Positions 1-7,832 of a stretch of DNA of 20,495 nucleotides are shown here, piece after piece. Positions within the stretch are counted from its first letter, which is position 1, and every line of letters starts with the position of its first letter. The stretch lies in NCBI GenBank assembly GCA_016789245.1, contig JAEURM010000008.1, positions 1-20,495 on the forward strand. The letters run 5' to 3'. Both the position numbers and the translations under genes were made by a program. Under the pieces are notes generated by a model. The model did no database searches. It had not been told where the DNA came from and saw only the letters and a list, made by a program, of their open reading frames with translations. This stretch comes from Anaerolineales bacterium. Lineage in GTDB: Bacteria; Chloroflexota; Anaerolineae; Anaerolineales; UBA6663.

Positions 1-702
1 AGCCATTTGTACCTCTCCATCTTTGAGGAGCTACAACAACGCATTCGGCAAGGGGCTTGGCAAACCGGCCAACGCTTGCCCAGCATCACCAAATTGGCCA
101 AAGAATTAGGCGTGGGCACTGGCTCAGTGCGGGAGGCTCTGCAATCGCTTCAATCCATTGGCTTGGTAAAAATCAAGCACGGCAGTGGGGTGTACGTTAC
201 CGGCTCCCGCCCATCCACGGAGCTTTCCAGTCACTTTCAGAATGTAAGCAACCGGCAGATGGTGGCGCTGGCGGAAACGCGCCGCATTTTGGAGCCAGAA
301 TTGGCCGCCCTCGCCGCCGAACGCGGCACGCAAGAAGAGCTAGAGGAAATTGAAGATTTAGTGCACCAAATGGAAGCCAGAGCTATGCAAGAAGGTGACT
401 TTGCTGAGTTAGATGTGCAATTTCACCGGAGCATCGCCCAAGCCGCGCATAATCCCATCCTATCGCGCACTATTGAAGGCGTGAGCGATTTATTTTTGGA
501 AAGCCGCCGCCGCATCTTGATGAGCCCCAAATCCATCGCGCGCTCCAATCGCTATCACATGCTCATTGCCGAGGCTATTAGCTCGCGCAATGTGGCGCAG
601 GCCCGCCTGCTGATGCAGGCCCACATGAGCGATATGTTCAATGATGTGCTCACCGCTGAGGCCCGCATGTTAGCCGAAGCACAACCCGATTCCACAGCAT
701 AA
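1..702 (+). CDS. FadR-type GntR transcriptional regulator (5' partial)
   Basis: Likely the local regulator of the sugar-acid genes that follow. Numbering from a TTG at 7, residues about 2-66 form a GntR winged helix: the pattern QRIRQGAW..GQRLPS, then LAKELGVGTGSVREAL, then a wing ending HGSGVYV. Residues about 85-215 form an FCD effector domain. It keeps the usual metal/ligand set: Asp136 and His140 in DVQFH, His184 in RYHML, and His206 in QAHM. The frame is open to base 1 and GntR proteins normally have some residues before this point, so the true start is probably outside the window and the TTG at 7 is not chosen. Family knowledge: FCD regulators bind sugar acids or other organic acids and usually repress adjacent catabolic genes. 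The gene ends 16 bp before the SDR gene, consistent with one operon. The specific ligand cannot be read from sequence. Confidence 0.9.
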   Translation, partial: SHLYLSIFEELQQRIRQGAWQTGQRLPSITKLAKELGVGTGSVREALQSLQSIGLVKIKHGSGVYVTGSRPSTELSSHFQNVSNRQMVALAETRRILEPELAALAAERGTQEELEEIEDLVHQMEARAMQEGDFAELDVQFHRSIAQAAHNPILSRTIEGVSDLFLESRRRILMSPKSIARSNRYHMLIAEAISSRNVAQARLLMQAHMSDMFNDVLTAEARMLAEAQPDSTA

Positions 703-718
703 GTTCACGAGGCTGAGC

Positions 719-1537
719 ATGAAAATTGCAGTGACTGGCGGCAATGGTGATTTAGGCCGGGTGCTGGTTCCGTACTTGGTGGAACAAGGCCACGCGGTGG
801 TGAATGCTGACCGCACCTTGCCCAACCCGCCGCACACCCGCCCGGTTGTTGCCAATTTAGTGATTGATGCGCGCAACTACGGCGAAGTAGTAAGTGCGCT
901 CCGCGATTGCGATGCGGTGGTGCATTTGGCCGCGTACCGCCACCCCATGAGCAACCCGGATTACGTGGTGCACAACGAAAATGTGGCCATGAACTACAAC
1001 GTGTTGAGCGCGGCGGCCACGTTGGGCATCAAGCGTGTGTGCTTAGCGTCATCCATCAACGCCATTGGCGGCGCTTTTAGCCGCACACCCCGCTACGATT
1101 ATTTTCCGGTGGACGAGCACCACCCCACTTACGCCGAAGACCCGTACAGCCTTTCTAAGTGGTTGGGCGAGCAACAAGCTGATGCTTTTGTACGCCGCTA
1201 TGAACAGATGACGGTGGCCAGCCTGCGCTTTCACGGCTTGGTGCATCAAGCCGAAAAATCCGCGCAGTGGCCGAACGAGACGATGATGCGGCATTTGTGG
1301 GCGTACACCCTTCTGCCAGAAGCGGCGCGCGCGTGCCTGTTAGCCCTCACCGCAGATTTTATCGGCCATGAAGTGTTTTACATTGTGGCCCCCAAAACGC
1401 GCGTCACGCAACCTTCGCGCCAACTGGCCGAGCAATATTATCCAAACACGCCCATCCGCAGTGAATTTGCAGGCCACGCGGGCTTCTTTGATTGCCGCAA
1501 AGCCGAGCGGATTCTAGGCTGGGTGCATCAGGAGTAA
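719..1537 (+). CDS. NAD(P)-dependent extended SDR, epimerase/dehydrogenase family
   Basis: A 272-residue extended short-chain dehydrogenase/reductase. The Rossmann glycine motif is TGGNGDLG (residues 6-13). An acidic residue, Asp31, lies at the end of the second strand and suggests NAD preference. The active site has Ser111/Ser112 in ASSINAIGG and the catalytic pair Tyr143/Lys147 in YSLSK. The start follows a GAGG ribosome site, and the stop lies 3 bp before the dehydratase gene, so the two are surely co-transcribed. The size and the ASS...IG motif recall the uronate dehydrogenases (about 265 residues), which oxidise uronic acids to aldarolactones. In this operon a dehydrogenase making a lactone would fit the lactonase downstream. 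An epimerase or another sugar dehydrogenase is equally possible, so I give only the family with confidence. Confidence 0.85.
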   Translation: MKIAVTGGNGDLGRVLVPYLVEQGHAVVNADRTLPNPPHTRPVVANLVIDARNYGEVVSALRDCDAVVHLAAYRHPMSNPDYVVHNENVAMNYNVLSAAATLGIKRVCLASSINAIGGAFSRTPRYDYFPVDEHHPTYAEDPYSLSKWLGEQQADAFVRRYEQMTVASLRFHGLVHQAEKSAQWPNETMMRHLWAYTLLPEAARACLLALTADFIGHEVFYIVAPKTRVTQPSRQLAEQYYPNTPIRSEFAGHAGFFDCRKAERILGWVHQE

Positions 1538-1540
1538 TTT

Positions 1541-2728
1541 ATGCGCATTACCGATATAAAACCTCTGCCGGTGTGGGTGGGAAGCCGCAACCAACTGGTG
1601 GTGAAAGTAGAAACCGATGAAGGCCTTTACGGCTTAGGTGAATCTGGCCTGAGTGGCCGCGAGCTGGCGGTGATTGGTGCGCTCAAGCACTTCCGTGAGT
1701 TTTTGATTGGGCAAGACCCGTTTCAGCGCGGGCGCATTTGGCAAGAGTTGTACCGAAGCCAATACTTTGAAGGCGGGCGCGTTCTGCTAGCCGCGCAAAG
1801 CGCCATTGATATTGCTCTGCATGATATTGTGGGCAAAGCGTTGAACGTGCCGGTGTATGAATTGCTGGGTGGCAAGCACCGCGAGGTGATTCCGTGTTTT
1901 GCTACCGCCAGCGGCCACGCCGAGCGGCTGATAGAAGATGTGCAACTGTTGATGCATCACGGCTGGCGCGTCATCCGCACCGCACCTATGATGCCAGAGA
2001 GCAAGGGCGGCTTTGTGCATGACTCGGATATTTTTGAGCCGCGCGAAAGCATTCCGCTCACGGCCAAATGGCTGACGAAGGTGCGCGAGGCCTGTGGTTC
2101 TGAAATTGTGCTCGGCATTGATTATCATCACCGGCTGAGCATTGCGGAAACGGCTTCTTTTTGCCAGCGCCTGCCCAGTGGCACGCTAGATTTTATTGAA
2201 GAGCCTATCCGCGATGAAACGCCAGAAGCGTACGAAGCTTTACGCAAATTAACCGATGTGCCGTTTGCGGTGGGCGAAGAGTTTGCCAGCAAGTGGCAGT
2301 ATTTGCCCTTCCTTGAAAAACACCTCACGGATTTTGCGCGCGTGGATATTTGCAACATAGGCGGTTTTACCGAAGCCGTGAAGGTGGCCGGTTGGGCGGA
2401 AGCGCACTACATTGATTTGATGCCGCACAATCCGCTGGGGCCGGTGTGCACAGCGGCCACCATTCACTTAGCGGCGGCGGTGCCCAATTTTGCTTGGCTA
2501 GAAGTGCGTACCACGCAAACCGAGAATTTATATTACGGCCAAGCTGGCATTGATGAAGCCGAAGCGCTCTTCCCCGCTCAGCCGCGCTTGGTGGGCAACA
2601 GCTTCCCCGTTCCCACAGCGCCCGGGTTAGGCGTGGAGATTGATGAAAAACGCGCCCTCGCGCAAGAATGGAAATTCTGGGAAGCCCCGCACTGGAAGCG
2701 GCGGGATGGCTCGGTAACCAATTGGTGA
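1541..2728 (+). CDS. Enolase-superfamily sugar-acid dehydratase (galactonate/mannonate dehydratase-like)
   Basis: Predicted to dehydrate an aldonic acid to a 2-keto-3-deoxy acid in the cytoplasm, using Mg2+. There are 395 residues. An N-terminal capping domain (about 1-120) has the IETDEG-like VETDEGLYGLGE stretch. The barrel carries metal ligands Asp194 (DYHH), Glu220 (IEEP) and Glu246 (GEE). His196, in the DxH position, and His296 (MPHNPLGP) match the acid/base histidines of the D-galactonate/D-mannonate dehydratase group, and Glu321 is the usual late acidic residue. Length lies between DgoD (about 380) and ManD (about 400). A strong AGGAG at 1530-1534 precedes the ATG and overlaps the SDR stop. 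KDG kinase and KDPG aldolase downstream argue that the product is 2-keto-3-deoxygluconate, so the substrate is an aldonate (gluconate or mannonate; galactonate would give the C4 epimer). Substrate is inferred from context. Confidence 0.9.
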   Translation: MRITDIKPLPVWVGSRNQLVVKVETDEGLYGLGESGLSGRELAVIGALKHFREFLIGQDPFQRGRIWQELYRSQYFEGGRVLLAAQSAIDIALHDIVGKALNVPVYELLGGKHREVIPCFATASGHAERLIEDVQLLMHHGWRVIRTAPMMPESKGGFVHDSDIFEPRESIPLTAKWLTKVREACGSEIVLGIDYHHRLSIAETASFCQRLPSGTLDFIEEPIRDETPEAYEALRKLTDVPFAVGEEFASKWQYLPFLEKHLTDFARVDICNIGGFTEAVKVAGWAEAHYIDLMPHNPLGPVCTAATIHLAAAVPNFAWLEVRTTQTENLYYGQAGIDEAEALFPAQPRLVGNSFPVPTAPGLGVEIDEKRALAQEWKFWEAPHWKRRDGSVTNW

Positions 2729-2771
2729 TTTGGCGGCTGGCCAATAGCCAATGGCTGATGGCTGATAGCTA
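2729..2771 (+). repeat. Short-word spacer, tandem TGGCTGA
   Basis: The 43-bp gap between the dehydratase and lactonase genes is built from closely related words. CCAATAGCCAAT is followed by two exact tandem copies of TGGCTGA (2752-2758 and 2759-2765) and a degraded third copy, TAGCT. The centre GCCAATGGC is nearly self-complementary. It leaves no Shine-Dalgarno sequence in front of the ATG at 2772. It belongs to the same style of spacer seen elsewhere in the window. Confidence 0.55.
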
Positions 2772-3938
2772 ATGCCGCACTTCACTCGCCGTCAATTTCT
2801 CACTAGTGCCGGGTTGGCGTTGCTAGGCGCTGGTGGCTGTATGGTGCAACCGGTTTCTATTACAACGCCCACTGTGGAGATTTCTATGCCAAACATATCT
2901 TTGATTTTGGCTGGCAGTTACGCCGCCAGTGACCAACCCGGAATTTACGCGTTTGAGTTTGATGAAGACTCCGGCACGCTTACCCCGCGCGGGCAGTTTG
3001 CCGGAATTAAGAATCCATCTTTTATTGCGGCCCATCCCAACGGGCGCTGGCTGTACGCCGTGAGTGAAACCGGCCAAGGCAGTGATGGCGTGGCGGGCGG
3101 CGTGTGCGCGCTGAGTTTTGAGCGCCAGCCGTGGCGCATACAATTGCTCAACACTCAGCCCAGCGGCGGCGATTGGCCCTGCCACTTAGCCATTGATGCC
3201 ACGGGCCGCTGGCTGTTTGCGTCTAACTACGGCTCCGGCAACGCCAGCGCATTTCCCATTTTAGAAGATGGCGCGTTAGGCGCAATGACGGCGCTGGTAA
3301 GCCACAGTGGGCAAGGGCCAAACGCCCAACGGCAAGAAGGCCCGCACGCGCACTCAGCTACCCTTACGCCGGATAATGCTTTCGTCATCGTGGCCGATTT
3401 AGGTATTGATGCACTGATGATGTATCGCTTCAATGTGCAGGACGGTAGCTTGAAACTACACCGTGAAATTAGAACGCGGCCCGGCGCTGGCCCGCGCCAC
3501 ATGGCCTTTCACCCCAGCCTTTCACTAGCCTATGTGGTGAACGAGCTAGATAGCACCGTAACCGCGTACACCTATTCTGCGGCGGAGGGCGCGTTAACGG
3601 AAAAGCAAACGCTGGAAGGTTTGCCGCCCAACGCGCCGGAAAACACGGCGGCGGATATTCACCTCAACCGCGCGGGCACGCGGCTGTACACCTCCAACCG
3701 GGGGCACAACAGCATTGCAGTGTTTGAGGTGGCCGCTGATGGCATGCTGGCGCGCTTAGCCACGCCGAGTTGTGGTGGCAACTGGCCGCGCAATTTTGCC
3801 CTCAGCCGCGCCGAAAAATTCATGCTGGTGGCTAACCAATACAGCGGGCAAATCAGTGTTTTGCCGCTCACCGATGAGTTGGGCGAAGCCGTAACGCAAG
3901 CCGCTGTGCCCGGTGCGTCTTGCCTGCAAGTGCTATGA
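2772..3938 (+). CDS. Beta-propeller lactonase (6-phosphogluconolactonase/YbhE-like), probable Tat lipoprotein
   Basis: A 388-residue protein of the seven-bladed lactonase family (Pgl/YbhE type), which opens sugar lactones to free acids. Family marks include HLAID (138-142), NYGSGN (152-157), PHAHSA (191-196), GAGPRHMAFHP (238-248) and VVNELDSTV soon after. Unusually, the N-terminus is TRRQFLTSAGLALLGAGGC: a twin-arginine pair at 6-7, a hydrophobic run and Cys23 in an imperfect lipobox. This predicts Tat export and lipid anchoring, whereas family members are normally cytoplasmic. The ATG at 2772 has no ribosome site. An internal in-frame ATG at 2886 (residue 39), just before the first propeller strand, follows GGAGA at 2876-2880 with 5-bp spacing and would give a cytosolic form. 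The longer start is preferred because the signal sequence is so recognisable. The stop overlaps the kinase ATG by four bases (ATGA). Substrate is inferred only. Confidence 0.87.
   Translation: MPHFTRRQFLTSAGLALLGAGGCMVQPVSITTPTVEISMPNISLILAGSYAASDQPGIYAFEFDEDSGTLTPRGQFAGIKNPSFIAAHPNGRWLYAVSETGQGSDGVAGGVCALSFERQPWRIQLLNTQPSGGDWPCHLAIDATGRWLFASNYGSGNASAFPILEDGALGAMTALVSHSGQGPNAQRQEGPHAHSATLTPDNAFVIVADLGIDALMMYRFNVQDGSLKLHREIRTRPGAGPRHMAFHPSLSLAYVVNELDSTVTAYTYSAAEGALTEKQTLEGLPPNAPENTAADIHLNRAGTRLYTSNRGHNSIAVFEVAADGMLARLATPSCGGNWPRNFALSRAEKFMLVANQYSGQISVLPLTDELGEAVTQAAVPGASCLQVL
2876..2888 (+). promoter_or_regulatory. Internal ribosome site and ATG in the lactonase gene
   Basis: GGAGA at 2876-2880, a 5-bp gap and an in-frame ATG at 2886-2888 lie just after the encoded export signal. 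This is a better initiation site than the annotated ATG at 2772, which has none. It could produce a 350-residue cytosolic lactonase. Confidence 0.4.
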
Positions 3939-4894
3939 CGCGGTTTGATCTCACCAGCTTGGGCGAAACCATGCTCCGCCTGAGCGTACCTACGGGCGAG
4001 CGTTTGGATGATATGCGCAACCTACGCGTAGAAGTGGGCGGCGCTGAGAGCAACGTGTGTACGGCGCTGGCCCGCTTAGGCCGCGCCACTGCGTGGGTAA
4101 GCCGCTTGCCAGATCATGCGTTAGGCGGTGTGATTGTGCGCGCCCTCCGCGCGGATGGGGTGGATGTAGCCGCAGTGCGCCGTGTGCCCAATGAGCGCGT
4201 GGGCACTTACTTCATTGAATACGCCAGTACACCGCGCGCCATTCAGGTGATTTATGACCGCGCCGATTCAGCGGCGGCGCGGCTGAGTGCGGCTGACGTG
4301 GATTGGGATTACGTGCTGGATACGCGCGTGCTCCACCTCACCGGCATCACTGCCGCGCTCAGTGCCAGTTGTTACGCCGTGGTGAGTGAAGCCATTCGGC
4401 GGGCGCGGGCGGCGGGCGTTACGGTGAGTTTTGATGTGAATTTTCGCGGCAAGCTGTGGAGCGCCGAAACGGCGGCTACGCAATTGCGCCCGCTGATTGC
4501 CGAAGCCGATGTGCTGTTCTGCAAAGGCGCGGATGCCACGTTGCTATTTGGTTGCAACGGTGAGCCACAAGAATTACTGAAACAACTACAAGCCCAAACC
4601 CGCGCGCAAGTTGTGATTAGCACTTTCGGTGAGCGCGGCGCGGCTTTGCTTTATCAAAACCAATTTCATTTTCAGCCCGCCCTGCCCGTGCAGATTGTGG
4701 ACCGGATTGGCAGTGGGGATGCGTTTGCGGCCGGCGTACTAGATGGCTGGCTGGATGGCGATGTGCCGGACGGCTTGCGGCGCGGCGTGGCATTAGCCGC
4801 CATTGCCCTCACCCAGCACGGTGACCGCGCCCTCACCTCCCGCGCTGAACTCAACACTGTGATGGCTCAACAACGCGTGGATGTTGCGCGGTAG
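3935..4894 (+). CDS. kdgK: 2-keto-3-deoxygluconate kinase (PfkB family)
   Basis: Phosphorylates KDG with ATP to give KDPG. The protein has 319 residues. The early motif VEVGGAESNV (32-41), SFDVNFRGKLW (165-175) and the PfkB signature DRIGSGDAF (256-264), with catalytic Asp262, are typical of sugar-acid kinases of this group. The start chosen is the ATG at 3935, which overlaps the lactonase stop as ATGA. Upstream in-frame codons lie inside the lactonase gene and add nothing family-like. Translational coupling to the lactonase is likely, since no separate ribosome site is seen. Its partner downstream is KDPG aldolase, which uses the product, so assignment as KDG kinase is better supported than ribokinase or fructokinase. 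Confidence 0.9.
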   Translation: MTRFDLTSLGETMLRLSVPTGERLDDMRNLRVEVGGAESNVCTALARLGRATAWVSRLPDHALGGVIVRALRADGVDVAAVRRVPNERVGTYFIEYASTPRAIQVIYDRADSAAARLSAADVDWDYVLDTRVLHLTGITAALSASCYAVVSEAIRRARAAGVTVSFDVNFRGKLWSAETAATQLRPLIAEADVLFCKGADATLLFGCNGEPQELLKQLQAQTRAQVVISTFGERGAALLYQNQFHFQPALPVQIVDRIGSGDAFAAGVLDGWLDGDVPDGLRRGVALAAIALTQHGDRALTSRAELNTVMAQQRVDVAR

Positions 4895-4960
4895 ATTTAG
4901 GGATTAAGGATTAGGGATTACCAATTTGAAATTGGGATTTGAGCATTGGGATTTTCACAC
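4895..4960 (+). repeat. Short-word spacer, GGGATTA/ATTGGGATTT
   Basis: The gap between the KDG kinase and KDPG aldolase genes is AT-rich and made of repeated words. AGGGATTA (4899-4906), AGGATTA (4907-4913) and GGGATTA (4914-4920) are followed by two exact copies of ATTGGGATTT (4931-4940 and 4945-4954). CCAATTT (4921-4927) pairs with AAATTGG (4929-4935). No ribosome site is visible before the aldolase ATG. Confidence 0.55.
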
Positions 4961-5584
4961 ATGAACACCCTTGAAACCATCCTCCAGAAAAAAATCATCG
5001 CCATCATCCGGCTGGAAAATTATGACCGCGCCCTTGAAGTGGCGCAGGCGTTGGTGGCGGGCGGCATTAGCGTGATGGAATTTACGCTCACTGGCCGGGG
5101 CGCTACGGAAGCGGTGAGCCGCGTGCGCGCGCATTTGGGCGCGGCGGCGTGCGTGGGCGTAGGCACAGTTTTATCAGTGGAAGCCGCTCAGGCCTCCATT
5201 GAAGCAGGCGCGCAGTTCATTGTTACGCCGGCCGTGCGCGTGCCGGTGATTGCGGAGTGCGTGCGCCAAAGCATCCCCATTGCCTGCGGGGCGCTCACAC
5301 CCACGGAATTGCTAGAAGCACATGAAGCTGGCTCGGAATTGGTAAAACTTTTTCCGGCGCAAACGTTTGGGCCAAAGTACATTAAAGATGTGCTGGCCCC
5401 GTTCCCCTTCCTCAAACTGGTTCCCACGGGCGGCGTTAGCCCAGAAAACGCCCGTGAGTATTTAGCGGCGGGCGCAGTGGCCGTGGGCATTGGCGGTAAT
5501 CTCGTTTCCAAATCTGCCGTCAGCTCCGGCAACTTTGCCGCCATCACCGCCGCCGCCCAAGCCTGCGTGCAGGCGGTGGGGTAA
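4961..5584 (+). CDS. eda: 2-keto-3-deoxy-6-phosphogluconate (KDPG) aldolase
   Basis: Class I aldolase that cleaves KDPG to pyruvate and glyceraldehyde-3-phosphate, the last step of the Entner-Doudoroff branch. The 207 residues match the family's usual length of about 205-215. Glu40 (VMEFTLTG) corresponds to the general acid/base, GVGTV (66-70) and TPAVRVPV (89-96) are structural marks, and Lys129 in VKLFPAQ is the Schiff-base lysine. The phosphate-binding part is PTGGVSPEN (155-163). The start is the ATG at 4961; an upstream TTG at 4946 lies in the repeat-like spacer and adds five unlikely residues. This gene closes the sugar-acid operon, and a large palindrome follows it. Confidence 0.93.
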   Translation: MNTLETILQKKIIAIIRLENYDRALEVAQALVAGGISVMEFTLTGRGATEAVSRVRAHLGAAACVGVGTVLSVEAAQASIEAGAQFIVTPAVRVPVIAECVRQSIPIACGALTPTELLEAHEAGSELVKLFPAQTFGPKYIKDVLAPFPFLKLVPTGGVSPENAREYLAAGAVAVGIGGNLVSKSAVSSGNFAAITAAAQACVQAVG

Positions 5585-5614
5585 TTCTCAAAACAAATTT
5601 TCACCGCAATTTCA

Positions 5615-5685
5615 GTAGGGGCGAAGCATTCGGCAGAAAATATTTGGTATGTTTGCGACCGTTTTGCCGAATGCTTCGCCCCTAC
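5615..5685. repeat. 71-bp palindrome with perfect 21-bp arms
   Basis: Arms 5615-5635 and 5665-5685 are exact reverse complements, beginning GTAGGGGCGAAGCATT, with a 29-base central loop. It lies in the 220-bp gap between eda and hemW. There is no run of T after it and no obvious target duplication beside it, so it is not a standard terminator. It looks like a dispersed palindromic or MITE-like element. Other bacterial genomes carry similar GTAGGGGCG repeats as I remember, which I cannot confirm here. The rest of the gap (5686-5804) shows no clear gene or promoter. Confidence 0.8.
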
Positions 5686-5804
5686 ATATCCACATACCCG
5701 CACATCCCCTTCCAGAATGCCTCATGGGTAGATTAAGATTTCAATGTGCGCGCAAGACACCCTACTTGAACGAACACCAACGCTTGTGGTAACTTGCAGG
5801 GGCC

Positions 5805-6983
5805 ATGTTTAGCTTATATCTTCACATCCCCTTCTGTTCCGTGCGTTGCGCGTACTGTGATTTCAACACCTACGCGGGCTTGGATGAGTTGATGCCGGCA
5901 TATGCGCGGGCGCTGGCGGCGGAAGTGCGGCTGGTGGGCGAGGCGCATGTGGCCGCTTACGGCCAGCCGGCGCCCGTTCACACCATTTTCTTTGGCGGCG
6001 GCACGCCCTCTCTCTTGCCGTTAGAACTGCACACAGAAATATTCAACGCCCTGCGCGGCCACTTTGCCCTCACGGCGGATTGCGAAATCACCATGGAAGC
6101 CAACCCGGGCACGGTGAGCCGCGCGTACTTAGAAGGCGCACGCGCCCTCGGCTTCAACCGGCTTTCCTTCGGCGTGCAATCTTCTCATCCGCATGAATTG
6201 CGCCTGCTAGACCGTTTGCACTTATTTGGTGATGTGGCGCAAGCCGTGAGTTGGGCGCGCGCGGCCGGCTTTGATAATCTCAACTTAGACGTAATCTTTG
6301 GCCTGCCGCACCAAACGCTGGCACAGTGGCAGGCTACCGTTCACCGCATTTTGGGCTTAGGGCCGGAGCACATTTCAGCCTACGCGCTTTCCTTAGAACA
6401 TGGCACGCCGATGCGAGCGTGGGTGTACAAAGGCCTGCTTCCTATGCCAGACCCAGATTTGGCGGCTGAGATGTACGAGTGGGTCAGCGAGATTTTTGAG
6501 AAACATAGTTTTGTGCAATATGAAATTTCCAATTGGGCCAAAAGGGACGCGTCACCCGTTTTGACTTGCCGCCACAATTTGCAGTATTGGCGCAACCAGC
6601 CCTATTTGGGTTTGGGCGCGGGCGCGCACGGCTACGCGGAAAACATACGTTACGCCAATGTGTTGGCGCCGGCCGCTTACATTCAACGCCTAGAAAACGC
6701 TCAGGCGCGGCCCTTTCCACTTTCATCCGCCGTGGCGCAAAAAAATCTCCTCACGGAAAAAGATGCGCAGGGCGAAACCATGATGATGGGCCTGCGGCTA
6801 GTGCAGGAGGGCGTAGCGGATTCTGATTTTGAGCGGCGTTTTGGCGTGACGCTGGCCGCACAATACCCGCAAGAATTACAAACGTTAGCGGCGCGCGGCC
6901 TGCTAGAGTGGAATGGAGAACGCGCGCGGCTCACCAAAGCCGGGCGGCTGTTGGGCAATCAGGTGTTTCGGGAGTTTATATAA
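5805..6983 (+). CDS. hemW: HemW-type radical SAM protein (heme chaperone family)
   Basis: A 392-residue radical SAM protein of the HemW/HemN-like family. The [4Fe-4S] cysteines are Cys11, Cys15 and Cys18 in IPFCSVRCAYCDF, followed by FFGGGTPS. The HemW marks QYEISNWA (about residue 237 onward), CRHNLQYW and YLGLGAGAHGY follow in order. Genuine coproporphyrinogen III oxidase HemN is longer (about 450 residues) and has an extra cysteine after the CxxxCxxC motif. HemW, at about 380 residues, is instead thought to bind and deliver heme to membrane hemoproteins. An AGGGG at 5798-5802 lies close to the ATG. No heme genes are nearby. It appears to be a single-gene unit, with a palindrome before it and a terminator after it. 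Confidence 0.92.
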   Translation: MFSLYLHIPFCSVRCAYCDFNTYAGLDELMPAYARALAAEVRLVGEAHVAAYGQPAPVHTIFFGGGTPSLLPLELHTEIFNALRGHFALTADCEITMEANPGTVSRAYLEGARALGFNRLSFGVQSSHPHELRLLDRLHLFGDVAQAVSWARAAGFDNLNLDVIFGLPHQTLAQWQATVHRILGLGPEHISAYALSLEHGTPMRAWVYKGLLPMPDPDLAAEMYEWVSEIFEKHSFVQYEISNWAKRDASPVLTCRHNLQYWRNQPYLGLGAGAHGYAENIRYANVLAPAAYIQRLENAQARPFPLSSAVAQKNLLTEKDAQGETMMMGLRLVQEGVADSDFERRFGVTLAAQYPQELQTLAARGLLEWNGERARLTKAGRLLGNQVFREFI

Positions 6984-7043
6984 ATTCTCCAAAATACCCA
7001 ATCCGCCCAATGCGGAAGCATCTGATTCATACAAAGAAGACTT

Positions 7044-7070
7044 AGCCCGATAAATCGGGCTTTGTTTTTT
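7044..7070 (+). terminator. Rho-independent terminator after hemW
   Basis: AGCCCGA (7044-7050) pairs perfectly with TCGGGCT (7055-7061) around a TAAA loop, followed by TTGTTTTTT. The T-run lies only on the + side, so it serves hemW and not the convergent membrane-protein gene. The rest of 6984-7115 shows nothing else clear. Confidence 0.85.
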
Positions 7071-7115
7071 GAGCGCGGTGCGTTCACGCCCGCGCGGGGT
7101 GCGCAATGAAAGCGT

Positions 7116-7820
7116 TTATGCGCGTAGGTGGGCATCCGCCACGTAGCGAGGGAAGCGCATGAAGTACGTGGAGCCGAGCAGGGCCACCGTCTGGAAGAGC
7201 ACCATCAGCGCCCAGTTGCCGTGCAAAGCCAAAAACGTGAGCGTTACTACTAAATTAGGAATGTGCGCAAATAACACTTTGCGCCCGTTCCACTCCGCAA
7301 TGTTGTGCTCCGGGGCTACGTAAATATCCCAGTACAGCGCGTGCCACATCCCAATAAAAGCCGAAAGCACCACAAACGTGACGATGGCGACGATGAGCGT
7401 GTTACTCGTGAAGCTTTGCGCCAGTGCCCACACGCTCACAAATAACTGCCCCTCGCTCAAGCCCCACAACAAGCCAAAGAGGAAGACGGTGGGCCAGTGT
7501 AAAGCGCGCCCATGCGTCAGTGTGCCGCGCGGCCAGATGACGTAGTAACCCACAATCTCTATCAGCAAGCACAAGGCGGCCAAAGCCCACCACCTCACAT
7601 CTTGCAATTGCGCGGCCGTGGCTAGCGGCTGGCTAGTGATGTGTTGCAGTGCGCCCACGCTCCAACTGACGAGCCAGCAAGAAGCGAAGTAAATGCCCGC
7701 CCGCAACCACGCCAACTCTACGCTGTAGGTGTTGGGATTACGCCCAGGTGAGCGTTGCCACAGCCGCACAGCTAACAGAGCGATGATGATAAGTAGAAGC
7801 GTTGGAAATAGCGCAGGCAT
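7116..7820 (-). CDS. Unrecognised polytopic membrane protein
   Basis: I do not recognise this 234-residue protein. It has six or seven likely membrane segments at about 4-20, 39-58, 76-95, 110-130, 140-160, 186-202 and 203-221. The sixth and seventh are close and could be one long or kinked element. A polar stretch around 161-187 carries the pattern WDIYVAPEHNIAEWNGRK, followed by HIPNL. This stretch is rich in charged and aromatic residues within an otherwise plain hydrophobic protein and is the best candidate for a functional site. There is no cleavable signal. The gene starts 12 bp after the HAD phosphatase gene on the same strand, which suggests a functional link, perhaps a lipid or head-group substrate. 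No strong ribosome site is seen before the ATG. Its stop lies at the convergent junction with hemW. Confidence 0.75.
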   Translation of the reverse strand: MPALFPTLLLIIIALLAVRLWQRSPGRNPNTYSVELAWLRAGIYFASCWLVSWSVGALQHITSQPLATAAQLQDVRWWALAALCLLIEIVGYYVIWPRGTLTHGRALHWPTVFLFGLLWGLSEGQLFVSVWALAQSFTSNTLIVAIVTFVVLSAFIGMWHALYWDIYVAPEHNIAEWNGRKVLFAHIPNLVVTLTFLALHGNWALMVLFQTVALLGSTYFMRFPRYVADAHLRA

Positions 7821-7832
7821 AGTGAACTAATT

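Noticed and set aside
7..9. TTG at 7 as the start of the GntR regulator
   Set aside because: The frame is open to the left edge, and regulators of this type usually have more residues before this point.
4899..4954. CRISPR-like or direct-repeat array
   Set aside because: The words are only 7-10 bases, without constant spacers, and no cas genes are nearby.
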